From Proteromonas lacertae (taxonomy: Eukaryota > Sar > Bigyra > Opalinata > Proteromonadidae), in contig NGBS01000002.1 of NCBI GenBank assembly GCA_002245135.1, positions 248,001 through 312,000 of the forward strand: a DNA stretch of 64,000 nt, read 5' to 3'. Every line of letters begins with the position of its first letter. The first letter of the stretch is position 1. The notes below the pieces were generated by a model. That model was given only the letters and a program-made list of their open reading frames with translations. It was not told the origin of the DNA and did no database searches. The position numbers and the translations under genes were made by a program. Positions 1-9,703 of the stretch are shown in pieces.

Positions 1-662
1 AGCAACAACAATTGAATCAATTGAATAATGTAGAAAGAAAGGAATTATTAAGAAGACAGATGATTGAACAAGCTGCAAATAGGAAAATCAATCATATGAA
101 GAGTAAACTAAACACAGCTGAAAATATCAAACAACAAGCCTTACAAACCATTATAACATTTAGGAAAGTACAAGAAGTAGCTCCATCTACAGATCCAATC
201 ATTTGGGCGCAGAATTATGCAGAATTATTGAATGCCTATGAAGATACAATTCATGAGAATATAAAACTGAGAGGAATGTTATCAGATATTGGTATTGATA
301 CAACTACAGTTAGTTCTGCAGCTCATCCATTTAAAACACCAGAGGAAATAGGTAATAGTATAGCCAGATCACCTAATGCCAATTCTAGTAGTAATGGAAC
401 TAATTATTTACCAAGTGTGTCTCCTTTATATCCTATGCCTCCTAGTAAACATAAACCATCGACACTTGATGCAAATATTATCCAACAGAGGAATGCTCTG
501 AGAAGTGTTCCAAAATCTGCATTAGAGAATAGAAAAACTGAAAATGTGACTAATTTTGGTAGTAAAAGTGGTGATGGATCATTTTATGTAAGGAAACCAG
601 TAGAATCTCCAAGAATGCCTATATTAGGCACTCCAATTGGTAGAGCAAAGTCTAATAAATAA
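1..662 (+). CDS. 3' end of an unidentified coiled-coil protein (5' partial)
   Basis: The reading frame is open from the window edge, where it begins with a CAA repeat encoding glutamines, and ends at TAA 660-662; about 219 residues are visible. The first third is charged and helical (NNVERKELLRRQMIEQAANR) and looks like a coiled coil. A short folded-looking stretch follows (DPIIWAQNYAELLNAYEDTI), then a Ser/Pro/Asn-rich tail with several SP sites. I do not recognise the family. It converges on the transporter gene that follows, with 133 bases between the two stop codons. The N-terminus lies outside the window, so no start is assigned. Confidence 0.75.
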   Translation, partial: QQQLNQLNNVERKELLRRQMIEQAANRKINHMKSKLNTAENIKQQALQTIITFRKVQEVAPSTDPIIWAQNYAELLNAYEDTIHENIKLRGMLSDIGIDTTTVSSAAHPFKTPEEIGNSIARSPNANSSSNGTNYLPSVSPLYPMPPSKHKPSTLDANIIQQRNALRSVPKSALENRKTENVTNFGSKSGDGSFYVRKPVESPRMPILGTPIGRAKSNK

Positions 663-795
663 TTTACTATTATATTCATATATTTATTTGTGTATATGAG
701 TATTTAAATAACAAATCAACAAATTAAATAATATTTACCTTTTTGATTTTTTAATTATATTCTTATATAATAATATTCATATGTATATATTAACT

Positions 796-2392
796 TTATG
801 CTACAGTTGGTAATTGTGGTTGAGCTGGTTCTTTAGATAGTTCTTTAGCTGGTAATTCAACTGTAGTAACAGGTGGTTGACCTTCTTTATGAACTTCAGT
901 AACTTCATTTGGATTGCTTGATACTGCAGGTGTTGAACTTGTAGTTGTAGCAGTTGTAGTAGTTGCAGGAACGGCTTTAGTTTCACTTTCTTTAACTGTA
1001 GTAGTACTACTTTCAGGTAAGAAGAAGAAGCAATAAACTGATGCAAAAGCACTAACACCTGTAAAGATGTAGAAGACTACATTTGGTCCAGCTTTCTCTT
1101 GTAATATAGGGAATGTAAATGATATTACAATATTGGCAAGATTGTTTGCAGTAACAGATACACTTAAACCACTACTACGGATTGGTCCTGGGAAGGCTTC
1201 ACTTGCTACAACCCAAAATAATGGACCTGGACCCCATTCGAACATGAATAAGAAAATGACAATTCCAACAATTGATAAGGCTGTAACATGAGCTTCATAA
1301 CTAATTGCCATTACTAAATTACCAACAGCTAACCCAAAGTATGTAGAAATTAATAATGTTCTTCTCTTGAATTTATCTATAAATGGCATAGCTAAAGCAG
1401 TACTGGCGAAATTCCATAAACCAGTTACACAGGCTGTTGCAATAAATGGATTAGTTAATCCTGCTTTACCTAATATATCATTACTGTAATACATAACAGC
1501 ATTAATACCACATAATTGGCCACAACAACCAAAGATTACTGCAAATGAATACCACTTTATTTTACCAGCTGTATCTACTGTTTCATTAACTGTTACTTTT
1601 GTTTGATTTTGTTGTTGTTGAGCATTTCCATTCTTTTGTTTATTTAACCATACATCAGTTTCTTTAGCAAATAAACAGCAGACTAATATCAATAAACCAA
1701 CAAAAGCTCCAATTGCATATTGACATGACCATTGCCACTGATCAAATGGTTTATTATCATCATATTCATTCTTAGCAAAAGCCATATTCATGAAATAGCC
1801 AAATGCCATACTCAAAGTAACAATTAATTGATACATACCACCAATTCTTCCTCTATATTCCACATCCACTGTTTCAGTTACATACATAGGACCTACACAA
1901 CTAGTCAATCCTACTGCAAATCCAACAATTATTCTTAACACAAATGCTCCCCAATAGTTCTTCACTACTGCCAAAATTATTGGAATTACTGTCAATATTA
2001 ATCCTCCCAATATCAAACTCTTACGACGACCAATTTTATCAGCTAGCCATACACCAACTGAGCTACCAGCAACCATACCAAACAATAATGCTGATGTGTA
2101 GAGTCCCTATTATTCTATAAATACATTTGGAATATACATAGTAGGTAGATAATAAATCTTCGTTTGGAACTTCATCAAAGTAGGTGAATTTGATAAGACG
2201 ATTTTTCAAACCGTTGACGATTGAACTGTTGTATCCTAGTGCTAAACCGCAAAGCGCATTAACAAGGGCTATTTATATTAGAAAATATTCTTAAATTGGA
2301 AGTTGATTTTTAGATCAACGTAGTACAACAACGCAATTGGCATATAAGTGTAGATAATATATACCTGGAATGATTAAATCTTTTTTTCCCAT
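796..2392 (-). CDS. Sugar transporter, major facilitator superfamily (Sugar_tr type)
   Basis: Three exons: 2392-2365, 2268-2138 and 2106-796, with introns of 96 and 31 nt (GTAT...TAG). The joined product is 489 residues. The start at 2392 gives MGKKDLIIPALVNALCG directly before helix 1, and the exon junction rebuilds helix 2 (GLYTSALLFGMVAGSSVG). MFS signatures are visible: ADKIGRRKS after helix 2, the EYRGRIGG loop, a central loop of about 40 residues between helices 6 and 7, DKFKRR after helix 8, and LPES after helix 12. The C-terminal tail of about 70 residues is Thr/Ala/Pro rich and presumably cytosolic. Family knowledge points to a plasma-membrane or vacuolar monosaccharide carrier. The substrate cannot be read from sequence. 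Confidence 0.9.
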
Positions 2393-2857
2393 TTTTGATT
2401 TAATATATGCTTAGAAATTGAGAAATGAAACAATAACGATTCAATATGAGATCTAGCCGTTTCATGTCGTTTCATAAACGAATCGGTATTTTTGTTTTTT
2501 GGATAAATAAACGCGTTTAGCGAAATATTAATACCAACACGTGATATATATGTATTAGCAAGGCATATATCAGCTTTATGCAATATTTATAGACGTATTT
2601 GATGAATAGATGAAATAATAACAACATTAAGAGTGAGTTTTTAGTTATAAATTGTTGTTAAAGTTATTAGGTTTTGACAGTTATATACAACATTGATAAT
2701 TATAATTAAAAAACCAAATGGCTTTATTTAATCAGTATTAAATGGTTAATTTTACAAAGATAAGATATTCATTAATAATACATTGTAGTATTGTTTAACT
2801 TATAGAATTACTAACCCAAAAACAAATTTAGTTGCAGAATGTCATAATCCATTTTAT
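2393..2857 (-). other. Intergenic region between transporter and acyl-CoA synthetase
   Basis: About 465 bases hold the upstream region of the sugar transporter and the 3' flank of the acyl-CoA synthetase. A 69-codon open frame on the minus strand overlaps the transporter start region but shows no domain and no splice connection. I see no RNA gene, repeat or mobile element. Confidence 0.5.
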
Positions 2858-5073
2858 TTAAGGAAGATTCTCATACATCTTGTTTATTATATCTTCATAT
2901 CTCTTCCTAGCATTATTTCTCTGCAATTTGAATGTACAAGTCATGAGATTATTTAATGTGCTAAATTGCTCACTCTCTAAATAGAAATCTCCAATTTTTT
3001 CAAATCCTCTTAAACCACTTTCTTTATGAATTCTACTTAAATCATCTTGGATATTTCTCCTAACTTCATCACTTTCTATCACTTCTTCAATATCTAAATC
3101 CTTTAGATTCTCTTTATCTTTACTCCACTTCTGTATATACTCTTCATCAGGTACAATTATAGCAACCAAAGTAGATTTACTACTTTCACCATGAATATAA
3201 ATCTGGGCAATGAAATTCGACTGTCCATATATATTCTCCAAGTGTTCTGTAGCTACAAACTCACCTTGAGATAGTTTAGTAATATTTCTCTTACGGTCAA
3301 TTATTTTCATAGCATAATTAGGTAATATACATACACAATCACCAGTATGATGCCATCCTTCCTCATCTATAGTATCTTTAGTAGCTTTTTCATCATTATA
3401 ATATCCTTTAAATATATTACATCCTCTCATACATAATTCACCTCTTCCTTTGATTTCTATACCACAATGATCAGTATCTTTAACATTATATCCCATATCA
3501 TCAGCATTGATTATTTTATACTCACAGCTAGCTATAGGTCCGCCCACATGACCTGAACTATAATCATCATTAAACATCAATGTTGCTGCACCACAAGTTT
3601 CTGTTTGACCATATCCTTCTAATACTGGTGCTGATAATAATATTCTTAAGAAATTACTGACTTTATCAGTGAGTGCTGCTGATCCTGAGATAACTAAACG
3701 AACATTGTTTACACCTGCCTGTTCAGTAATCTTATTGAATACTAAATTATCCCATACTGTGTTGGTAAGATATCCATATTTAAGATATTCTAATTTGATA
3801 TTCACTGCTTGATTGAATAGTGATTGAACCATTGGTTTTTGACTGGCTACTTTCATATGAATAACATCATATATCTTATTCAGTAATCTAGGAACAGCTG
3901 TTAATACAGTCGGTCTAACTTTCAGCAAATCAGATTGTATTAACTTCGTACTACCAGAATAATAAAAAATACAACCACCATCTATAAAGATAGCATGCTG
4001 CATTACTCTTTCTAACGTATGAGCCATTGGTAAAAATGACAAATAAGTATCCGTAGTTCTACCCCTAATATCTACATAATAACATCCACTAATATCACTG
4101 ACGAAATGATTGAGTGTTAAGATTACACCTTTTGGTTGACCTGTTGTACCACTTGTAAAGGAAATTGTTCCCCAGTCTTCTTTATTAGGACGCTTTGGCT
4201 TGATTATATGATCATGACCGTATTTTTCTACTTCATTTACTGTATAAAGCTTTATTTTCTATATTTATTTATTATATTTATATTTTATACATGAGATTTA
4301 GCAGTTTTTATCATTTCTGGTGTTTTTTCACATGTTAGAATTAATGTTTGAATTTTCCTAAAATCTTTAATATTCTCCATAATCTATATATATATATATA
4401 ATGTATATTATAAAAAATAATATAATTTATACAATATTATATTCTATTTCAGATACTAACAACGCATTTAGTGGTACAAAATTGATAATGTATTTGATTG
4501 AACCTATTCCCATACCACTATATAATGGAACTATCACATATCCATAACAACTAGCAGCATGTTCAGTTAAACTCCATTCTAGACAATTATTGACATATAT
4601 TCCAATGAACTTGTGCTAATTAATAAAATATATACAGATATATTTAATAATTATACTCCATTTACTTCTGGAACTAAATCTAAAGCTCTTAATCCACTTC
4701 CATAATTTTGAATCCTTTCCCACATATCCACATAACTGATGTAAATGTATTCGCCTAAACTACCATCACCCAACTATATTTTTTAATATTTTGTTAATAA
4801 AATATTTATATATACTTTAGCACGATAAGCATAAACGAAACCATTTGGATTTACTGTCATTCCTCTTTGAAATGCATCATATCTATTATATATTGCATTA
4901 AATATACGTTGTATAGCAATTATCATAAAAATGATCTACCAAAGTACCTGGACTCTTACTATTTCGATAAACTGGAGACTATTGAATTAAAATCATAATG
5001 ATACTTCTCCTTCTTTTGCTTCGGATACTTTTACACAATATGTGGCTGGTATAGTTGCCTGTGAATTGCCCAT
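2858..5073 (-). CDS. ACSL: Long-chain acyl-CoA synthetase (AMP-forming)
   Basis: At least seven exons joined by introns of 25-50 nt give a protein of about 660 residues. The P-loop TSGTTGQPKGV is near 4150 and the helical motif FLPMAHTLERV near 4030. The GYGQTE core motif is near 3620, the GWHHTGD motif near 3340 and DRKRNITKLSQGEF near 3280, so all adenylate-forming motifs are intact. The reaction is fatty acid + ATP + CoA to acyl-CoA, AMP and PPi, on membrane surfaces. The first exon starts at 5073 with MGNSQATIPATY; glycine 2 makes N-myristoylation possible, though position 6 is Ala rather than Ser/Thr. Introns at 4979-5004 (26 nt) and 4883-4907 (25 nt) are among the shortest in the window. 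It is divergent from the acetyltransferase at 5239. Confidence 0.92.
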
Positions 5074-5238
5074 TAATAAAAGAAGATTTTCGAGCTTTTC
5101 TTAAAGGCTTGTAATGAATTTGTCATTTTATACTAAAGAAATGATGTAAATAAAGAATTATTAACATCTAGTGAAATTATAATATGACAGTAGCATAAAT
5201 ATAATATCATGACAGAATGAAATGCAAAAACATTCAAA
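5074..5238. promoter_or_regulatory. Shared divergent promoter region, ACSL / acetyltransferase 1
   Basis: 165 AT-rich bases separate the two divergent start codons and must hold both promoters. No specific element is identified beyond AT-richness. Confidence 0.4.
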
Positions 5239-5889
5239 ATGAAACGGCTAGTATTGAATAGAAGTTTTTCTAAGTCAGCATTAGGTTTAGGGAAGAGTGA
5301 ATTGCAAAAAATGATTGATGGTGAGCTGTATTGCAAATATGACAAAGAGCTTAGGAATAAACATTTATATGCAAGAAAATTATGTCACAAATATAACAAT
5401 TCAGAACCTGATGATTATGAATATAGAAAAAAAATGTTACATGATTTATTTCCCAATGCTGGTAAGAATTTAGATATATCTGAACCACTTCAATGTGATT
5501 ATGGATTTAACTGTTATTTTGGAGATAATGTGTTTGTCAATTACTATTCAGCCATTTTAGACGTTTGTCCAGTCTATATAGGCTCAAGAAGTATATTTGG
5601 ACCATTCTGCGGCATATTTACTGCAAGTCATCCAATTGAGTATGATATTAGAGCTTCAGAGTTAGAATATGGTAAACCAATTACTATTGGTGAAGATTGT
5701 TTTGTTGGAGGTAGAGTTTCTTTTCTTCCTGGTGTTAAAGTAGGTAATAGAGTTGTGATTGGCACAGGAAGCGTAGTTTGTAAAGATTTACCTAGTGATT
5801 GTATAGCTGTTGGTAATCCTTGTAAAGTTATTAAATATTTAAACAACCCGAATGAAAGAGAAGAAGCTATAAAGCAATTTACAAATTAA
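5239..5889 (+). CDS. Maltose/galactoside-type O-acetyltransferase, copy 1, possible mitochondrial presequence
   Basis: Single exon, 216 residues, a left-handed beta-helix acetyltransferase of the LacA/Maa family (acetyl-CoA dependent sugar O-acetylation). The N-terminal Maa domain is seen as KSELQKMIDGELY. The family catalytic histidine is His131 in TASHPIEYD, followed by hexapeptide repeats GKPITIGEDCFVGG, VKVGNRVVIGTGSVV and the closing VGNPCKVIK. Compared with the neighbouring paralog it has 18 extra N-terminal residues (MKRLVLNRSFSKSALGLG) that are basic, hydroxylated and free of acids, as in mitochondrial targeting sequences. That targeting is inference. Spacing to copy 2 is 168 bases on the same strand. 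Confidence 0.88.
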   Translation: MKRLVLNRSFSKSALGLGKSELQKMIDGELYCKYDKELRNKHLYARKLCHKYNNSEPDDYEYRKKMLHDLFPNAGKNLDISEPLQCDYGFNCYFGDNVFVNYYSAILDVCPVYIGSRSIFGPFCGIFTASHPIEYDIRASELEYGKPITIGEDCFVGGRVSFLPGVKVGNRVVIGTGSVVCKDLPSDCIAVGNPCKVIKYLNNPNEREEAIKQFTN

Positions 5890-6057
5890 ACTATTATTTT
5901 TTAATGATCAATATGTATAAGAGAAATTAGTTGAACATTTAAGATGTTATTTTTTATTAATATCTGTGTTTCTATTTTGTTAAAATGAAATTTGTTAAGA
6001 ATTGAAACACAATTATTCAAGCCAGCAGTTTGACATTTTAGAAATATAAATCCAAAA

Positions 6058-6669
6058 ATGAGTGAAACTAAAACAGAAATACAAAAGATGACTGATGGAG
6101 AACTTTATGATCCATCTGACCCAGAGATTAGAAGAGTTGTTCTTGAAATGAGAAAACTAGTTAGAAAATTTAATGACACTTATCCTGATGAAGAAGAATA
6201 TAGGAATAAATTACTTCACGAAATATTTCCTAATTGCCCAAAATCATTTTATATCGAACCACCTCTTCGTGTAGATTTAGGATTTAATTGTTACTTTGGT
6301 GAAGGTGTATACATGAATTTTGATGCTATTATCCTTGATATATGCCCAATAAGAATAGGAGCAAGAAGTTTGTTTGGTCCAAGAGCTAGTTTTTATGCAG
6401 CAACTCACCCAATTGATCATAATGAAAGAAACAGTGGTTTAGAGTTAGGTAAACCAATAACTATTGGTGAAGACTGTTTTGTAGGTGGTTCAACAGTATT
6501 TGTCCCAGGTGTAACAGTAGGAGATAGAGTAGTGATTGGAAGTGGAAGTGTAGTTGCAAAAGATATTCCAAGTGACTGTGTAGCTGTTGGAAACCCTTGT
6601 CATGTTATTAAAAAACTAAATAATAAAGAAGAAAGAAATGAAGCTATTAAAGAATATGCTAGTTCATAA
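6058..6669 (+). CDS. Maltose/galactoside-type O-acetyltransferase, copy 2
   Basis: Single exon, 203 residues. It has the same fold and motif order as copy 1: an N-terminal domain with QKMTDGELYDPSDPEIRR, His117 in the AATHPIDHN active-site motif, hexapeptide repeats GKPITIGEDCFVGG and VTVGDRVVIGSGSVV, and the VGNPCHVIKKL closing turn. It starts directly with MSETKTEIQKM and lacks the basic leader of copy 1, so a cytosolic location is more likely. The family acetylates the hydroxyls of sugars or nodulation-type saccharides; the real acceptor is unknown here. The pair is a tandem duplication, clearly diverged but colinear throughout. Confidence 0.9.
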   Translation: MSETKTEIQKMTDGELYDPSDPEIRRVVLEMRKLVRKFNDTYPDEEEYRNKLLHEIFPNCPKSFYIEPPLRVDLGFNCYFGEGVYMNFDAIILDICPIRIGARSLFGPRASFYAATHPIDHNERNSGLELGKPITIGEDCFVGGSTVFVPGVTVGDRVVIGSGSVVAKDIPSDCVAVGNPCHVIKKLNNKEERNEAIKEYASS

Positions 6670-6864
6670 TATGAAAATAATACACTTCTTCATGTAATTG
6701 TTTTTGCTTTTTATATAATTAACAATAATAACTTCTATTACTTTAATAGAATTTTAATAAATCTACGCATTTTATTATCATAATGAGCAAAGATATTCAT
6801 TCATCATTGATATTCTATAAAAATAAAATCATGAAACGCATATAATTCATATGAGATTGGGACA

Positions 6865-8204
6865 ATGATTAACTTATATAAAAGGTTATTTTTTGTTTTA
6901 ATATTACATTTTGTTTATTCATATAATGCGCAAACTCCTGACAAGGTAATAATTGTAGGAGACTCAAATGTTTTAAAAATGGTTAGGAATTTCTATTATG
7001 ATGTAATATTGAAGTATCAAATTCCCAATTTTAGTATGATTGTGTGGAATCCATCATCATATGATGATTACAGAAAATACTATATTCCAGTTGAACATTC
7101 CCCAATTCACGTTGATGATTCAGTTGGATGTGATAATCCTCACTCTATATGTTATTCAAAAATGAATATAAGATTGAATATAGTTTTGTTTTATTTAAGA
7201 CAGAATTTGACAATAATGCATATGGATTCTGATTTATGGTTTAATGAAAACCCTTTAGAATTACTAAATTATGTAAATCCAGAAGATGATATTACATATT
7301 CATGCGATGATCCTCCTTTATGCAAAAATCTTAATTTTGGTTTATTTTATGAAAAACCATCCAATTGTTCTATAGAATTATTTGAAAGATCTATAAGATT
7401 AAATAAAATTGCTCCGCTTACTGTCAATTTTTTTGATCAGGAATTGCTTAATATATTGATATTAAACTTTAGAATTATAGGTTTGAAACATAAAGTGATA
7501 AACCATAATACATTCTTTATAGGTTGGATTTATTTTGAATATAGGAATAGGTTTAAAGATGAAGAGAATAATATTCAATGCATTGGCTTTCATAATAATG
7601 GAATACAAGGGCATGTAGGTAAAATCTATCGTTTAAAAGAATTAGGAGTATGGAGAATAGATGATGATGAATATTATTCATCAAAATCAAGAAAGTATAT
7701 AAAATATTCTGCTGTGATAAACTCAAATGAATATTCAATATATGACAATATGATGATATATTTATTGTATTTAGGAACAGAATTAAATCGAACAATCATT
7801 TTCCCTAGATTTTATAACAGGAAAGATGGTTATAAAATATATCGTTCATTTATTGATTATTGGAATTTACATTATTTTGAAAAGACATTTGGATTAAACT
7901 ATCGAGAAAATATATCTTTTCTTTTTTGATGAAATAATCATAATAATATCGTTAACTTGTATAAGTATTTTTATTAAACGATTTAGTTCCTCAAGAAGTG
8001 AAAGAAAATGAAAAAGAAATAACTAGTATTGATCTAGAAGAGATGAAACAATATAACTCCTATTCAATTCTATCAATTTATACAATTCCTCATATCATTT
8101 CATATGAAATAATAAATAGATATGGGAAATATCTAAAGAGAACAGATTTTAGACAACTAAATTCATTTATAGATAATAATATAACATTGGATGGTTTAGA
8201 TTAA
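6865..8204 (+). CDS. Secreted/Golgi nucleotide-diphospho-sugar transferase (XEG113/RRA-like), copy A
   Basis: Two exons, 6865-7911 and 7965-8204, join to 428 residues across an atypical U12-like intron. A signal anchor (KRLFFVLILHFVYSYNAQ) is followed by a Nucleotid_trans-type domain with MHMDSDLWF, the DxD-like metal/sugar-nucleotide motif, and ENPLELLNYV. The C-terminal module with RLKELGVWRIDDDEY and LGTELNRTIIFPRF resembles plant arabinosyltransferases of the XEG113/RRA group. In those proteins a YRE..FL.N..VP segment follows, and joining exon 2 rebuilds it here (NDLVPQEVKENEK). The acceptor is unknown. Without the splice the frame stops at 7927-7929. The last part of the gene is nearly identical to the inverted copy B. 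Confidence 0.75.
7750..8089 (+). repeat. Left arm of a near-perfect 340-bp inverted repeat
   Basis: This stretch matches the reverse complement of 8399-8739 base for base, apart from one extra T in a T6/T7 run inside the intron. It covers the 3' coding end, the intron and half of the last exon of the glycosyltransferase. The arms are separated by 309 bases. Outside the arms the two gene copies are clearly diverged. Confidence 0.88.
7912..7964 (+). other. Candidate U12-type intron with atypical 3' end (glycosyltransferase copy A)
   Basis: No GT donor exists near the frame break. The sequence starts with ATATCTTTT, a near match to the U12 donor ATATCCTTT. It contains TCGTTAACT (branch A about 7955), close to the U12 branch consensus TTCCTTAACT, and continues in frame at about 7965. 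The best in-frame boundary leaves an AT...AA intron of 53 nt. An AT-AG alternative (7910-7965) also keeps the frame but shifts the donor motif by two bases. The same intron occurs in copy B. Confidence 0.55.
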
Positions 8205-8298
8205 TTAACTGTATTTTTACTGAAATAAAAAACATAATATATAAAAATGTAAAATTAATTCTAGCATTAAATATTTATTTAAATATATTATTAAAAAT

Positions 8299-9621
8299 CT
8301 AATAGAACTTTGCAAAATTATGTTTAGCGCATTGACCATTATTATCTCTAAGTAAATAATTTTTATATTTATCTAATGTTTCGTTAGAAATAGCTTCTGG
8401 AATTGTATAAATTGATAGAATTGAATAGGAGTTATATTGTTTCATCTCTTCTAGATCAATACTAGTTATTTCTTTTTCATTTTCTTTCACTTCTTGAGGA
8501 ACTAAATCGTTTAATAAAAATACTTATACAAGTTAACGATATTATTATGATTATTTCATCAAAAAAAGAAAAGATATATTTTCTCGATAGTTTAATCCAA
8601 ATGTCTTTTCAAAATAATGTAAATTCCAATAATCAATAAATGAACGATATATTTTATAACCATCTTTCCTGTTATAAAATCTAGGGAAAATGATTGTTCG
8701 ATTTAATTCTGTTCCTAAATACAATAAATATATCATCATGTATTTATTCATAGAATAATAAATAGATCCTACATTTATTGCATATTTTATATATTTTCTT
8801 GATTTTGATGAATAATATTCATCATCATCTATTCTCCATACTCCTAATTCTTTGAAACGATAATATTTCGTAGTGAAATAGCATGAGCCAGTATTATGAA
8901 AACCAATATAATTTCCTTTCTTTAATATATCTGCAAAACAATTATTATCTTCAAAAAATGTTAAAGCTATATAAAACAATTCATTAGGCCAAATTCCTAC
9001 TTTTATATCATTTATTCTATTGCTATTTAATAGTATATTCACTAATCCTTGATCAGCTAAATCCCATGTATAAGCAGCAATCTCACTTAATCTAACAGAT
9101 CTTTCAAATAATTTTCTAGAATATTTCGATGGTTTTACATAGAATAAACCAATATTTTTACCACCAGCAAAATCATAGTCGCAGGAAAAAGTAATATCAT
9201 CTTCTGGATTTACATAATTTAGTAATTCTAAAGGGTTTTTATAAAACCATAAATCAGAATCCATATTCAAAACTGATAAATTCTGATTCAAATAATATGA
9301 GATTATTTTTAATCTTATGTTTATTTTTTTAAGAAAATTTATTTCATGCAATGTATCTGCAAGAAAATCATCAGCATCTACTGGAGGATACTCCACTGGA
9401 ATGTGATACTTTTGGAATTCATCGTAAGAGGATGGATTCCATACAATCATACTGAAATTGGGAACTTTAAACTTCAATATCACTTCAGTATACAAGTTAC
9501 AAACCATTTTCAACACATTCGAGTCTCCTATTATTATTACCTTATCAGGTATTTTTACATTGTATGAATAAACTAAATTTAATATTATTGTAAAATATAG
9601 CATTGTATATACATCAATCAT
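8299..9621 (-). CDS. Secreted/Golgi nucleotide-diphospho-sugar transferase (XEG113/RRA-like), copy B
   Basis: Inverted paralog of copy A: exons 9621-8578 and 8523-8299 give 422 residues. It has an N-terminal signal anchor (MLYFTIILNLVYSYN), the same VIIIGDSNVLKMV opening, LNMDSDLWF as the DxD-like motif, YRFKELGVWRID and LGTELNRTIIFPRF. The N-terminal 300 residues are only roughly half identical to copy A by eye, while the last 75 residues before the intron are the same. The intron is 54 nt, one T longer than in A. The two C-termini diverge again after SILSIYTIP. Role as for copy A: probable glycan-modifying transferase of the secretory pathway, acceptor unknown. Confidence 0.75.
8399..8739 (-). 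repeat. Right arm of the 340-bp inverted repeat
   Basis: Reverse-complement partner of 7750-8089, 341 bases, carrying T7 where the left arm has T6. It contains the 3' end of glycosyltransferase copy B including its U12-like intron. Confidence 0.88.
8524..8577 (-). other. Candidate U12-type intron with atypical 3' end (glycosyltransferase copy B)
   Basis: Reading the minus strand, it starts ATATCTTTT at 8577, carries TCGTTAACT at 8539-8531 and resumes coding near 8523. It is identical to the copy A intron except for one additional T, so the coding frame depends on its removal in both copies. Confidence 0.55.
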
Positions 9622-9703
9622 TGTTCCAATTCAATTAAAATTATAGTCGTTTCTCCAAAATAGCCGTTATAATTAATTTATAATAACGACTAGTATTTTA
9701 TAA

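Noticed and set aside
2374-2583. 69-codon open frame on the minus strand upstream of the sugar transporter
   Set aside because: It overlaps the transporter first exon region in another frame and shows no domain or splice partner. It is most likely 5' untranslated or chance sequence.
7927-7929. Early stop of glycosyltransferase copy A as the true end of the gene
   Set aside because: The family needs the following VPQEVKENEK-like segment, which is present downstream in frame after removing a U12-like intron. The same arrangement exists in copy B.
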